Source: Stieleria mannarensis
GTDB taxonomy: Bacteria; Planctomycetota; Planctomycetia; Pirellulales; Pirellulaceae
Length of the DNA stretch: 64,000 nt
NCBI RefSeq assembly: GCF_014154935.1
Contig: NZ_JACEHH010000035.1
Coordinates: forward strand, 1-64,000
Direction of reading: 5' to 3'
Part shown: one piece after another, positions 19,101-26,210 of the stretch
How the letters are laid out: each line of letters opens with the position of its first letter
Position numbering within the stretch: position 1 is the first letter of the stretch
Notes under the pieces: generated by a model
What the model was told of the DNA's origin: nothing
The model's database searches: none
Seen by the model: only the letters and a program-made list of their open reading frames with translations
Translations under genes and position numbers: made by a program

Positions 19101-19680
19101 CAACAGGCGTTTGATGTGGATCATTCCGATGGTGATCTGCATCAATCTGATGTTGCTTTACATGGAGTTCCGAAACCTCTCGATTTCGTTGGCCGTGTTC
19201 TCCGGTATCCCCGTCGCCTTCGCTGGTGGCATGATTGCAGTGGCAACGATGGGCGTCGAACTCAATACGGCAGTATGGGTTGGCTTCATCGCGTTGTTCG
19301 GACTAGCCGTCGACGATGGCGTGGTGATGGCGACCTACATCCATCAACTGCTGAAGAAACGTAAAGTCGAAACGGTCGAAGATATCCGCAACACAGTCTA
19401 CGAAGCTGGACTGAAACGCATTCGACCTTGCATGATGACAACGGTGACGACGCTTGCCGCGTTGATTCCAGTGTTAATTGCGACAGGCCGTGGTGCTGAC
19501 GTCGCCCGAGCGATGGCGATTCCCGTGTTCGGTGGCATGTTAGCTGAACCGTTCACGTCGTTTATTGTGCCGACGCTCTATTGCGGCTACCTGGAATTGA
19601 AAATGCGTTTCGGATTTCAAGACGAGCTTTGGGAAGGCACCGAAGCGATGCCGGAGGAGGAACTCATGAAAGCGGCATAA
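16165..19680 (+). CDS. cusA: CusA-type Cu(I)/Ag(I) RND efflux pump
   Basis: Inner-membrane RND pump, 1171 aa; the ATG follows AAGGAGACGAACC. It has the N-terminal SIPIDAIPNIGENQVIV and SPKDIEDQVTYPLSVSL segments typical of CusA, the porter domain and twelve TMs. TM4 has LAGIAIAIGTMVDMAIIVSEN, matching the CusA (monovalent Cu/Ag) pattern rather than the DFG-DGAVV of CzcA. An extra insertion of about 100 residues sits between TM6 and TM7 (near residues 510-600), with two further hydrophobic segments. Together with the adaptor it forms the pump core. The partner channel is probably encoded by the divergent gene at 11394. Confidence 0.93.
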   Translation: MLNLIIRFCVKEPWLVVLLTIGLSVAGWVSFKSIPIDAIPNIGENQVIVLTPWPGRSPKDIEDQVTYPLSVSLLAVPGAESVRGKSMFGYSFVQVTFKDEIDFYWARSRVSEQLGSAASQLPDGVVPQLGPDATGLGQVYYYTLQPPEEGMGLAELRSMQDFVVKYELQAVEGVSEVASIGGYVRQYQIEVDPDKLRFHNVSLDKLAMAIKGSNLDVGAKTVETTGMEFIVRSKGFLGSGGDKDKAVEDIEDTVIMQRDGVPVRVRDIANVQIGPDFRRGALDYNGAEAVGGVVVMRYGENPRVVIDRVKAKIAAITPSLQGVTIHGVYDRSGLIDETMATLTHALRDEIIITAIIILLFLLHIRSSFVVAICLPAAVLMSFIAMRFVGVGANIMSLAGIAIAIGTMVDMAIIVSENIYQHLSDWESGSEEARIKQPRTEVVYEATVEVAPAVVTAVATTIVSFLPVFFLTGRDYKLFSPLAYTKTFAIAAAMITAVTIVPALCRLMLRSNVRRKSAALLAGVSLAGLLGVASHFLWGSRLAERFGLETWIVTTVAAVIGFIAGWQLLRERIRPIEEIPSSRFVRWIYAARLRYALNHKAVALSFPLMLLIIGVGAYVGMPTVLRPVEKFANLFGADLNDFPGYVDAKHVFTGLQSDDWIALDEGSWFYMPTLYPAASFSQAMQVLQTQDVLIGQIPEVKDVLGKIGRVESALDPAPAAMVETYVMLKPESEWREGVTARDVWDEINRVATLPGVTPASALQPIEGRVVMLQSGIKAPMAIRVYGNELDELADAAMNVSAELKKSPLINAGTVNPDIVLGKPYVEFTVDREAASRYGMSSSMVNQVIETALGGMNLIKTVEGRERYPVRLRYNRDLREQIDGLKRLPVVTHSGAVVPLEELATLETTWGPGAINSENGRLVAHVSFMTNGSKGDLESVSAIEEQLREAQSLPPSDPNRLSLPAGYSLEAVGSFRNQIEANRRLMWIIPMVICINLMLLYMEFRNLSISLAVFSGIPVAFAGGMIAVATMGVELNTAVWVGFIALFGLAVDDGVVMATYIHQLLKKRKVETVEDIRNTVYEAGLKRIRPCMMTTVTTLAALIPVLIATGRGADVARAMAIPVFGGMLAEPFTSFIVPTLYCGYLELKMRFGFQDELWEGTEAMPEEELMKAA

Positions 19681-19794
19681 AACTTTTCGTTTGACCGTGA
19701 AGGAATTCACGACTCAGGCATCCAATCAATCAACCTCACCAAGATCGACGGACCCAACGGACGGTGTCCTGAAACTTTACAACGGAGTTCTCCC

Positions 19795-21174
19795 ATGAAA
19801 CGAACACTCATCATCACCGCTTTCTCACTCGCGATGTCCACATCGGGCGTGTTTGGGCAGACGATTCAATCGCAGCACAATCACGCTGGGCACAACCACG
19901 TGATGCCCGGCATGACGCAGGCTCGCGAAGCGACGCAAGCAGGGCCGCATGGCGGCAGTTTGAAACAAACCGGCAACCTGCAAATCGAAACGATTGTTTC
20001 ACAAGGCGGGCTGCAAATGTTCGTCTATGACCGCGCTGGTCAGCCGGTTTCGGTTGACCGGGGACGCGGTGCCGTTTCGGTACGAGTCGAAGGCAATGCG
20101 AAACGCTATCGCTACGACCTGTTACCCGATGGCAAAGGAGCGTTGACTGCTCCTGTGAACTTGTCGCAAATCGCTGGTCGACAGATTGACGTCGATGTGC
20201 AATTGGTCGGTATTGCGGCCAGCACAATCTCTTTCAACGAAGTCGCCACCGTTCCGGCCAGCGAGCAACAACTGGCAGCCGCGGCGATCGCACGACAAAA
20301 GATCTGTCCCGTCAGCGGCAAACCGCTCGGCAGCATGGGTGATCCCGTCGCCGTCGATGTCAACGGACAGAAGCTCTACGTTTGCTGTGCAGGCTGTGTG
20401 GGCGCGGTCAAGTCGGACCCGGCTAAGTATGCCGCCGGTCGCCCGCAGATCACGGTCACCACAGCGACCCAAGCTGATGCAGCAGCCATTGCCGCCCAGA
20501 AGGTTTGCCCCGTCATGGACGAACCGCTCGGCGGCATGGGGACACCGATCAAGGTGATGGTTGGTGACAAGCCGATCTATCTGTGCTGTAAGGGATGCAT
20601 CAAGAAGATTCAGGCCGAGCCCGCGAAGTATTTGGCGATGGTTTATGGCAACGGCACGCAAGCCAGTGCCCAGCCTGCTGCCACGACGACGGCAAAGATC
20701 ACTGTCTCGACCTCAACCCAAGCCGACGCAGCGGCCATTGCGGCCCAGAAGACCTGCCCCGTCATGGATGAACCACTTGGTGGCATGGGTATACCGATCA
20801 AGGTGATGGTCGGCGATAAGCCGATCTATCTGTGCTGCAAAGGATGCATCAAGAAGATTCAGGCAGAGCCAGCGAAGTATTTGGCAATGGTTTACGGCAG
20901 CGGTAATCAAGCGTCCGTTCCCGCAGGTACCGAACAAGTTCGGGAAGGCATCTTCAAGGTCGTTTCTGCCGATGCGCCGTTCATTGCCGCACAAAAGAAA
21001 TGTCCTGTGATGGACGAACCGCTTGATGCGATGGGTGGGCCATACAAAGTCAATGCGGATGGAAAGGCGATCTATATCTGTTGCCCTGGATGCGCGAAGA
21101 AGATTGCGGCCGAGCCGCAAAAGTGGTTGGCTGTTCTGAAGTCTCAAGGAGTTGATGCTCCATTGATTCGTTAA
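19795..21174 (+). CDS. Exported protein with four YHS-like metal-binding repeats
   Basis: 459 aa with a signal peptide (LIITAFSLAMSTSGVFG) and a GGAG box. A His-rich start (HNHAGHNHVMPGM) leads to a PHGGSL domain (about residues 45-150) resembling part of the lipoprotein at 10017. Then come four units of the form CPV(M/S)-x-x-PL-x(2)MG...YxCCxGC-x-K, at about residues 166, 236, 319 and 403. They resemble YHS/TRASH domains that bind Cu through paired cysteines. Units 2 and 3 are almost identical in DNA and exactly 249 bp apart. It likely acts as a periplasmic Cu buffer beside the CusA pump. This is inference from motifs. Confidence 0.78.
   Translation: MKRTLIITAFSLAMSTSGVFGQTIQSQHNHAGHNHVMPGMTQAREATQAGPHGGSLKQTGNLQIETIVSQGGLQMFVYDRAGQPVSVDRGRGAVSVRVEGNAKRYRYDLLPDGKGALTAPVNLSQIAGRQIDVDVQLVGIAASTISFNEVATVPASEQQLAAAAIARQKICPVSGKPLGSMGDPVAVDVNGQKLYVCCAGCVGAVKSDPAKYAAGRPQITVTTATQADAAAIAAQKVCPVMDEPLGGMGTPIKVMVGDKPIYLCCKGCIKKIQAEPAKYLAMVYGNGTQASAQPAATTTAKITVSTSTQADAAAIAAQKTCPVMDEPLGGMGIPIKVMVGDKPIYLCCKGCIKKIQAEPAKYLAMVYGSGNQASVPAGTEQVREGIFKVVSADAPFIAAQKKCPVMDEPLDAMGGPYKVNADGKAIYICCPGCAKKIAAEPQKWLAVLKSQGVDAPLIR
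20500..20997 (+). repeat. Tandem 249-bp coding repeat (YHS units 2 and 3)
   Basis: The AAG codon opening unit 2 is at 20500 and that of unit 3 at 20749, a spacing of 83 codons. The core from CPVMDEPLGGMG to KYLAMVYG differs by one residue and mostly by silent changes, indicating a fairly recent in-frame duplication. Confidence 0.85.
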
Positions 21175-21308
21175 TCAACTCGGGAGCGAGAACTGCTCGC
21201 TTTCGATCTGACTCACGCGGGGGCGGTGTCGCGGCTGATTCACGCAAGTGATGACGTCACCACGCCGTCCCTGCCTTTTTGTTTTCAACTTACGACAAGG
21301 ACGTCGTC

Positions 21309-21584
21309 ATGAAATCGCTATGGAAATATTGCGCAACCGCAGCGCTCGTTTTGCCCCTCTCGCTATCCGCCGGATGCCGTTCGCTGCCCTGGCTGGGCAA
21401 TCGAAAAGACGAACCGGCAATGACCGCTCAGCAATACGCCGAGCAAGCTGCCGCCAACATTCAATACGACACGAGGGTTGATTTCGACACCGACTATCAA
21501 CCGCCCGCAGCAAATTCGTTCACAACCGCTCCCACTTCAGTTTCGCAGCGTCCCTCATCAGGCGGCGAAAGCTGTTGCCACTAA
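21309..21584 (+). CDS. Small lipoprotein, unknown function
   Basis: 91 aa from ATG 21309 (AAGGAC upstream); an in-frame start at 21279 would spoil the signal peptide. The N-terminus is a good lipoprotein signal ending in LSLSAGC, followed by RSLPWLGNRKDEP. The rest is polar, with a Gln/Ala-rich stretch and a C-terminal SSGGESCCH that could bind a metal. It lies between the YHS-repeat protein and a GNAT gene on the same strand. No family is recognised. Confidence 0.65.
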   Translation: MKSLWKYCATAALVLPLSLSAGCRSLPWLGNRKDEPAMTAQQYAEQAAANIQYDTRVDFDTDYQPPAANSFTTAPTSVSQRPSSGGESCCH

Positions 21585-21603
21585 CGCAGGAGCACGTTCT
21601 ACC

Positions 21604-22275
21604 ATGAAGTCTCAATCTACACGCTCGATACGTTGGTTGGCGTATCGAGTGGTCCGTCGTTTTGCGATCGCGAACGTCAGTCACTTCTATCAGTCGCCGA
21701 TCGACACGATGCCGCGAACGCCGACGCCTGACAGCTACACGATTGGTTCGTGTTCATCCAAACGGCTACGAGAACACGCATCCGAGTTGGATTACGCAAT
21801 CCCAGAGCGGGACTTGGAAATGCTGGACGCCGGCGCAGCCAAATGCATTGCAGCCTTTCAAGCCGATTCGCTCGCCGGGTTCGCTTGGGTCGCCTTTGGA
21901 AACATACCCGGTGAAATGAACCACGACGGCAAGCCCGAAACTGGTCTGCCAATCCAACTCTCCGACGAAGCCGCTTTCGTATTCCAAGTCTTGGTGCTTC
22001 CTGCCTACCGAGGACGACGACTGTACGCGGCGATCTTGAGCAGGATGGCCGACGAATTGCAACGCGACGGCATCCGACACCTGGTGCTGACGACCGAAGG
22101 ATCGAACCACAACGCCCTGCGAGCGGTCGAGCGAATGCAATTCCAAAAAGTCGGCCAAGCATCGTTCTTTCGCATCGGACCACTCAGTCGATCAACCTAC
22201 CCGACGCTTTCAAAAGATGTTGGATTCACAATCGGACGATATCTCGGCGACGATACCGCAGCCCATTCAAGTTAA
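21604..22275 (+). CDS. GNAT-family N-acetyltransferase-like protein
   Basis: 223 aa from ATG 21604 with AGGAG upstream. The C-terminal half has the GNAT core: a beta strand AFVFQVLVLPAYRGRRLYAAIL gives the motif-A LPxYRGRRL, where acetyl-CoA would bind. Motif B follows with LVLTTEGSNHNALRAVERMQFQKVG. The N-terminal 60 residues are basic and not family-like. The substrate is unknown. It ends the second efflux block and overlaps the 3' end of the convergent phosphatase gene by 9 bp. An acetyltransferase in a copper cluster is unusual but not unique. Confidence 0.75.
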   Translation: MKSQSTRSIRWLAYRVVRRFAIANVSHFYQSPIDTMPRTPTPDSYTIGSCSSKRLREHASELDYAIPERDLEMLDAGAAKCIAAFQADSLAGFAWVAFGNIPGEMNHDGKPETGLPIQLSDEAAFVFQVLVLPAYRGRRLYAAILSRMADELQRDGIRHLVLTTEGSNHNALRAVERMQFQKVGQASFFRIGPLSRSTYPTLSKDVGFTIGRYLGDDTAAHSS

Positions 22276-23718
22276 CTGAGCCACCAACAGCGTGGTGTCA
22301 TCGAAGGCCTTGCGCCCCTTGCGGAACGTTTCGATGGACGACTCAAACGCTTCAACCAGTTCCCGAGCGTTGCAGCGTTTGACCGTGTTCATCAACTGCT
22401 CAATCCGCTCGGTTCCGTACTGTTCTTCACTCGGGTCAAACGCTTCAGTCACTCCGTCGCTAACAATGACTAAACGGGCCGCATCACCGAGCTGGATTGT
22501 ATCTTCGTTGTATTGGGTATCCTCTTCGACGCCCAAGATCAGGTCGCCCACATTCAATCGCACCGGTGTTTCGCGTCCAATCTGCAAGAACGGAAATTCA
22601 TGGCCTGCATTGGCGTAGGTCAGTTGTCGCCTTTTTGGGTCAACGACCAGTAGCGTCATCGTCGCAAAGTGTCCCATCATCACGTACTCGCAGTATCGCT
22701 CGTTGACATCTGTCAGAATCTGGGCAGGGCTGGACGATTTCTTTGCCGCTTCCGACACAAACGCCTTCAGCAATGTCGCCGCCATCGCGGCCGGCACTCC
22801 ATGACCCGACACATCCGCGACGCAAAGTAGATATTGTCCATCAGACAATGGAATCACGTCGTAGTAGTCACCGCCAACATCGTCGGCCGGCTCGAACAAT
22901 TCGGCGACGTCGATTCCAACCAATCCATTCACCGTCGGTCGTAAGTTCTGTTGAATTTGACGTGCCTTTTCCATGTGAACGCGATGGTCGCGCTGAGCGT
23001 GATCCAAAGCCTCGGTCATCGAATTGATTTGATCGGCGAGATAACTCAGTTCTCGACAGCTTCGCGTACGTGCAATCACGCTTAGGTCTCCGGCGGCAAC
23101 ACTCCGCAGCGCCGAAACGAAACCTTGGATTGGTTTGGCGATCAATTGCCGCAGTACCGCGCTGACCACGAAGGCAGTAATCCCTCCCAGCAATAGGACT
23201 CCGAACATTTGGATCAACAACGAGCGGCGTGTTGCGCCCACAACGGCTGAACGTTTCTCTGAAATGTAGACCGTGCCCGCTGATCCAGTGAAAGACCCGA
23301 CAACGAGCGCGCCGGTAGCGTTTGATCTGGAGAGGGTTGAATCAGCAGCCGACCGCATTGCCAGGAGCATTTCGTCGGAAGCATGCCCATGCGAGACAGC
23401 TTGGTACGGAAGCCCTCGCCAATCCGCAGCAATATGGTGACCGGGCGAATCGTCAGTATTCATTCGAGCGCAGACGTTGTCGACCAGATTTTGAATCGCC
23501 TCGCCGCCGTGAGGTTCAGCGACCAACAGCGATTCGTACATCGTTTTCGCTTCTTCGGTCAACGCGATCTGCTTCTCGTTCAAATGCCGATCCATCCTCA
23601 CGCGGTAGTCAACGAGAAGAAACAGAACGACAAACCCAAAGAGAATCGCATTGACGAGGACAAGCAGTTGCCGGCTGATCGGCAGCTGATGCCATCGGTA
23701 TTTGAACGCTTCCATCAC
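22267..23718 (-). CDS. SpoIIE/RsbU-type PP2C phosphatase with HAMP sensor region
   Basis: Membrane-bound serine phosphatase, 483 aa. TM1 (about residues 18-38), a periplasmic sensor loop of about 130 residues, TM2 (about 170-190), a HAMP segment (about 190-245) and a cytoplasmic PP2C domain. The PP2C motifs are DVGGDYYDVI, VADVSGHGVPAA, GHFATM, DGVTEAF and FDDTTLLV, so the metal-binding Asp residues are present. Such enzymes usually dephosphorylate anti-sigma antagonists in partner switching; no kinase or antagonist gene is adjacent. It is last in the minus-strand block headed by TolC, multicopper oxidase and csoR, so it may signal envelope or metal stress. Confidence 0.88.
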   Translation of the reverse strand: MMEAFKYRWHQLPISRQLLVLVNAILFGFVVLFLLVDYRVRMDRHLNEKQIALTEEAKTMYESLLVAEPHGGEAIQNLVDNVCARMNTDDSPGHHIAADWRGLPYQAVSHGHASDEMLLAMRSAADSTLSRSNATGALVVGSFTGSAGTVYISEKRSAVVGATRRSLLIQMFGVLLLGGITAFVVSAVLRQLIAKPIQGFVSALRSVAAGDLSVIARTRSCRELSYLADQINSMTEALDHAQRDHRVHMEKARQIQQNLRPTVNGLVGIDVAELFEPADDVGGDYYDVIPLSDGQYLLCVADVSGHGVPAAMAATLLKAFVSEAAKKSSSPAQILTDVNERYCEYVMMGHFATMTLLVVDPKRRQLTYANAGHEFPFLQIGRETPVRLNVGDLILGVEEDTQYNEDTIQLGDAARLVIVSDGVTEAFDPSEEQYGTERIEQLMNTVKRCNARELVEAFESSIETFRKGRKAFDDTTLLVAQLT

Positions 23719-23796
23719 GGCAACCTAACAGAGAAAAGCCGGGCGAGTTTTTTAGGCTCGTCCGGCCGATATGAGATCGAACGGAATCAGACGCGA

Positions 23797-24207
23797 TTAG
23801 CTGAGTTCAGCCAATTTTGCTTCCGTTGCACTTACCGATCCTTTTCCGCAGCAGGCCGCACCGACGCTGCAGCAGTACGCTCGCTTTGCACAACAGGTCG
23901 GTTTACCTGCCGAGCTGGCAATGTCGCTGGTTGCCGCGTTCGTTCCAGCGTGCTTCCCACAGCATCGTGCGTTTACCGAACAGCAATAGGCACGCTTGGC
24001 ACAGCAGGTGGGTTGAGAAGTTGCGCCGGCCACTTCGTCAGTGGTTGCTGTCGTTTCCGCTTGTTTTCCACAGCACGCCGCTTGGACGGTGCAGCAGTAT
24101 GCATGCTTGGCACAACACGTCGGCTCAGCCGATGCGGCGGTGCCAACATCACCAGCAGGGACCAGCGAAACGGCAAACAAAACAGCAGGGAATACAGTCG
24201 CTAACAT
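23797..24207 (-). CDS. Exported Cys-rich protein with three CC repeats
   Basis: 136 aa from ATG 24207 (GGAG about 9 nt upstream). After a signal peptide (FPAVLFAVSLVPAGDVGTAASA) it has three copies of TCCAK-x-AYCC-x(5)-CCGK, about 36 residues apart and joined by Ala/Thr/Ser linkers. There are six Cys per unit in pairs, as expected for binding several Cu(I) ions. It lies in the minus-strand copper block between another Cys-containing exported protein and the phosphatase. No named family is recognised; the metal-binding role is inferred from composition and context. Confidence 0.72.
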   Translation of the reverse strand: MLATVFPAVLFAVSLVPAGDVGTAASAEPTCCAKHAYCCTVQAACCGKQAETTATTDEVAGATSQPTCCAKRAYCCSVNARCCGKHAGTNAATSDIASSAGKPTCCAKRAYCCSVGAACCGKGSVSATEAKLAELS

Positions 24208-24321
24208 TTTGGAAACTCCAGGATTGATGGCGCAGCCGACATCGACATGCACCGATTGGGGAACAGAGACATCTTCATTTTTGACTTGGTCTGGCTTCGC
24301 AAGTCGAAGCAGAGACGACTG

Positions 24322-24702
24322 CTAAATCTGAAGACGAATGTGCCAATCAATCAGAGAGCTAGGATGAACCAACGAGACCGACCGCACGAGTGCGACCGAC
24401 TCCGTCCTCCAGTCAATCCGTGAGAAGTCACTGCGGTCCAAACCGCGAGGCGTCAGATCGCTGGTGGAAGTTCTCGGCGGCAACCAGACCTTCGTCTCGC
24501 ACGATCCCATCGCGGGACATTCGTGCAAAGGATCACTGTCACAGCAGCCGTGCCCGACCGGCTGCGGTTGGCAGCACGCATGAGGGCAAGGCTTCGCGTC
24601 GTTTGATCCTGCTCGGGCCGCCGGCGAGGACGCCAACAGCACCGCGATCACTGCAAAAGCAGCAAACAATCGAGCGGCAGCATTGGTGTGACGACGGTTC
24701 AT
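24322..24702 (-). CDS. Small exported protein with Cys cluster, unknown function
   Basis: 126 aa from ATG 24702. It has a signal peptide (LFAAFAVIAVLLASSPAARA) and then PCPHACCQPQPVGHGCCDSDPLHECPAMGSC, a short region with seven Cys and several His that could hold a metal. The C-terminal 60 residues show no motif. It lies 108 bp after the channel gene on the same strand, in the copper block. This is a hypothetical protein whose role is inferred from composition only. Confidence 0.6.
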   Translation of the reverse strand: MNRRHTNAAARLFAAFAVIAVLLASSPAARAGSNDAKPCPHACCQPQPVGHGCCDSDPLHECPAMGSCETKVWLPPRTSTSDLTPRGLDRSDFSRIDWRTESVALVRSVSLVHPSSLIDWHIRLQI

Positions 24703-24810
24703 GGCGGACAGTTCCAAAAGCTTTCAAAGGACTCCCACTGAGGGAATCTCTTCTTTGATGCTCTTTGGATGCACGGCCCCGACGTTTCTTCACGACTTCG
24801 TGAAAAGATT

Positions 24811-25842
24811 TCAGGATTCTTTTCGGGGTTCGCTGCTGGTGCAAACCGCTAGCGCGTTCAGGTCGTGAAGCCACTCGGATTGCTGATCGACAAAGGCAGC
24901 TTTTAGCTGGTCCAATAAATCGTCAGAGTCGCCAATCAACGGTGAAATCTCGATCGCCAACCGTGGGTCGGGCGCGTCATGCGTCGAGTGACAGATCACG
25001 AAATGCCGTTTGGTCTCCTCCAGCATCTGCATGCTAGCGTGCCAAAGCCGATCGACAGCCTCGGTGCTGGCGGGGAGCTTGGCCGCATCGACTTGCCGCA
25101 CCGCTCGCATCATCGAAGATACCTCCAGGCAGAATCTCAGCATTCGGGTCATTGCATACCGCGGTTCGCTGAATCGAAAGTAATGCAGGACCGGATAGAA
25201 ATGATGTGACTCCAACAAGTCCGCCATGTTCGACGACATCGTGTATAGGTCTTGGTTGACTAACGAAGGATCGCTCCCGGTCAGATACGCTCGCAAATAG
25301 CCAAGGCTGTCGCCCGTTCGTCCGGTGCGATACTCAATTTCGTTGGCAAACTGGTTGCGACGGGCCAGGGTCGAATAGACCGAAATGACATAGGCGAGAA
25401 CAAGCGTGAAGAAGCTAAACCCCAAACCAGCAGCCGTGATGGTCAAGAACTGCATTGCTGGCGTTCGCGGCACCAAGTCGCCCACACCCAGGGTGGTGAT
25501 CGTGAAACCAGCGTAATACACCGCGCTCGCAAAACCCCTGTCCGTCGGTGTCAATCCGGTTGCCGTGATGCCCGTGCCGAGCTGAGGCCATACGATCAGG
25601 CTGACACCAATCAACAGTAGCGTCGCCCAACACAACACCTGCGTCGCTATCAACGCCGGTCCGCAGTAAACCACAACTCGCGGATGAGCGAATACTCGCG
25701 TTCGGACTAAAAAGTGAAAGCCACGATTGATGCATTTCGTGATCGGGCCAACCGTCGCACGAGGATGCAGAACTGCCATGAAGGTTTCCCAGACGCCAAG
25801 GCAGGTCACAAGAAACCCGCCAGTAGTCAGGAACCAATTCAT
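24811..25842 (-). CDS. Two-TM potassium-channel-like membrane protein
   Basis: 343 aa. Several N-terminal hydrophobic segments (residues 1-25, 55-85, 125-150) surround a pore loop with FTITTLGVGDLVP. This resembles the K+ filter TxGYGD with Val in place of Tyr, so selectivity may be altered. A cytoplasmic region of about 190 residues follows without a recognisable RCK/TrkA-N domain. The start is 13 bp after csoR, so the two are co-transcribed, which is an unexpected partner for a copper sensor. It could also conduct another cation. Ion_trans_2 membership is inferred from the pore motif. Confidence 0.72.
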   Translation of the reverse strand: MNWFLTTGGFLVTCLGVWETFMAVLHPRATVGPITKCINRGFHFLVRTRVFAHPRVVVYCGPALIATQVLCWATLLLIGVSLIVWPQLGTGITATGLTPTDRGFASAVYYAGFTITTLGVGDLVPRTPAMQFLTITAAGLGFSFFTLVLAYVISVYSTLARRNQFANEIEYRTGRTGDSLGYLRAYLTGSDPSLVNQDLYTMSSNMADLLESHHFYPVLHYFRFSEPRYAMTRMLRFCLEVSSMMRAVRQVDAAKLPASTEAVDRLWHASMQMLEETKRHFVICHSTHDAPDPRLAIEISPLIGDSDDLLDQLKAAFVDQQSEWLHDLNALAVCTSSEPRKES

Positions 25843-25854
25843 CGCGTTAATAAC

Positions 25855-26133
25855 TCACTCGCCGTACTTCCGAAAGACTGTCATCAGCTCTTCGATCTTC
25901 TCGTCGCGGTCCTTGGCACTGCCACTCTTGATCGCCTCGCTGACGCAGGATCGGATGTGCTGCTCTAGGACGATTTGGCCGACTTTGTTGAGTGCACCCG
26001 TCGCGGCGGACAACTGCATCAGGATATCGACGCAGTATTCCTCATCCTCGATCATGCGACCAACCGCTTCGACTTGTCCGATGACACGTCGAAGTCGATT
26101 GTTGAGCTTCTTTTTCTCGTCGTCGGACAGCAT
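25855..26133 (-). CDS. csoR: CsoR-family copper-sensing repressor
   Basis: 92-aa all-helical DNA-binding regulator of the CsoR/RcnR (DUF156) family. It has the opening KKLNNRLRRVIGQVEAVGRMIEDEEYC and the Cu(I) ligands Cys34, His59 and Cys63 (HIRSC, spacing H-x3-C) of true CsoR, rather than the His-rich set of RcnR. Apo-CsoR represses and Cu(I) releases DNA. It follows the multicopper oxidase by 77 bp. Its operon carries an operator-like site at 29359, so autoregulation is likely; similar sites precede the CusA unit, the ECF sigma gene and copA/csp. Confidence 0.9.
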   Translation of the reverse strand: MLSDDEKKKLNNRLRRVIGQVEAVGRMIEDEEYCVDILMQLSAATGALNKVGQIVLEQHIRSCVSEAIKSGSAKDRDEKIEELMTVFRKYGE

Positions 26134-26210
26134 TCGTGGAGACTTTTAGTCAAGTTGGTTTCGCGGAGTTCCCGATTTTAGCCTCTAAACGGCTCCGCAG
26201 TTAGTCCGCT

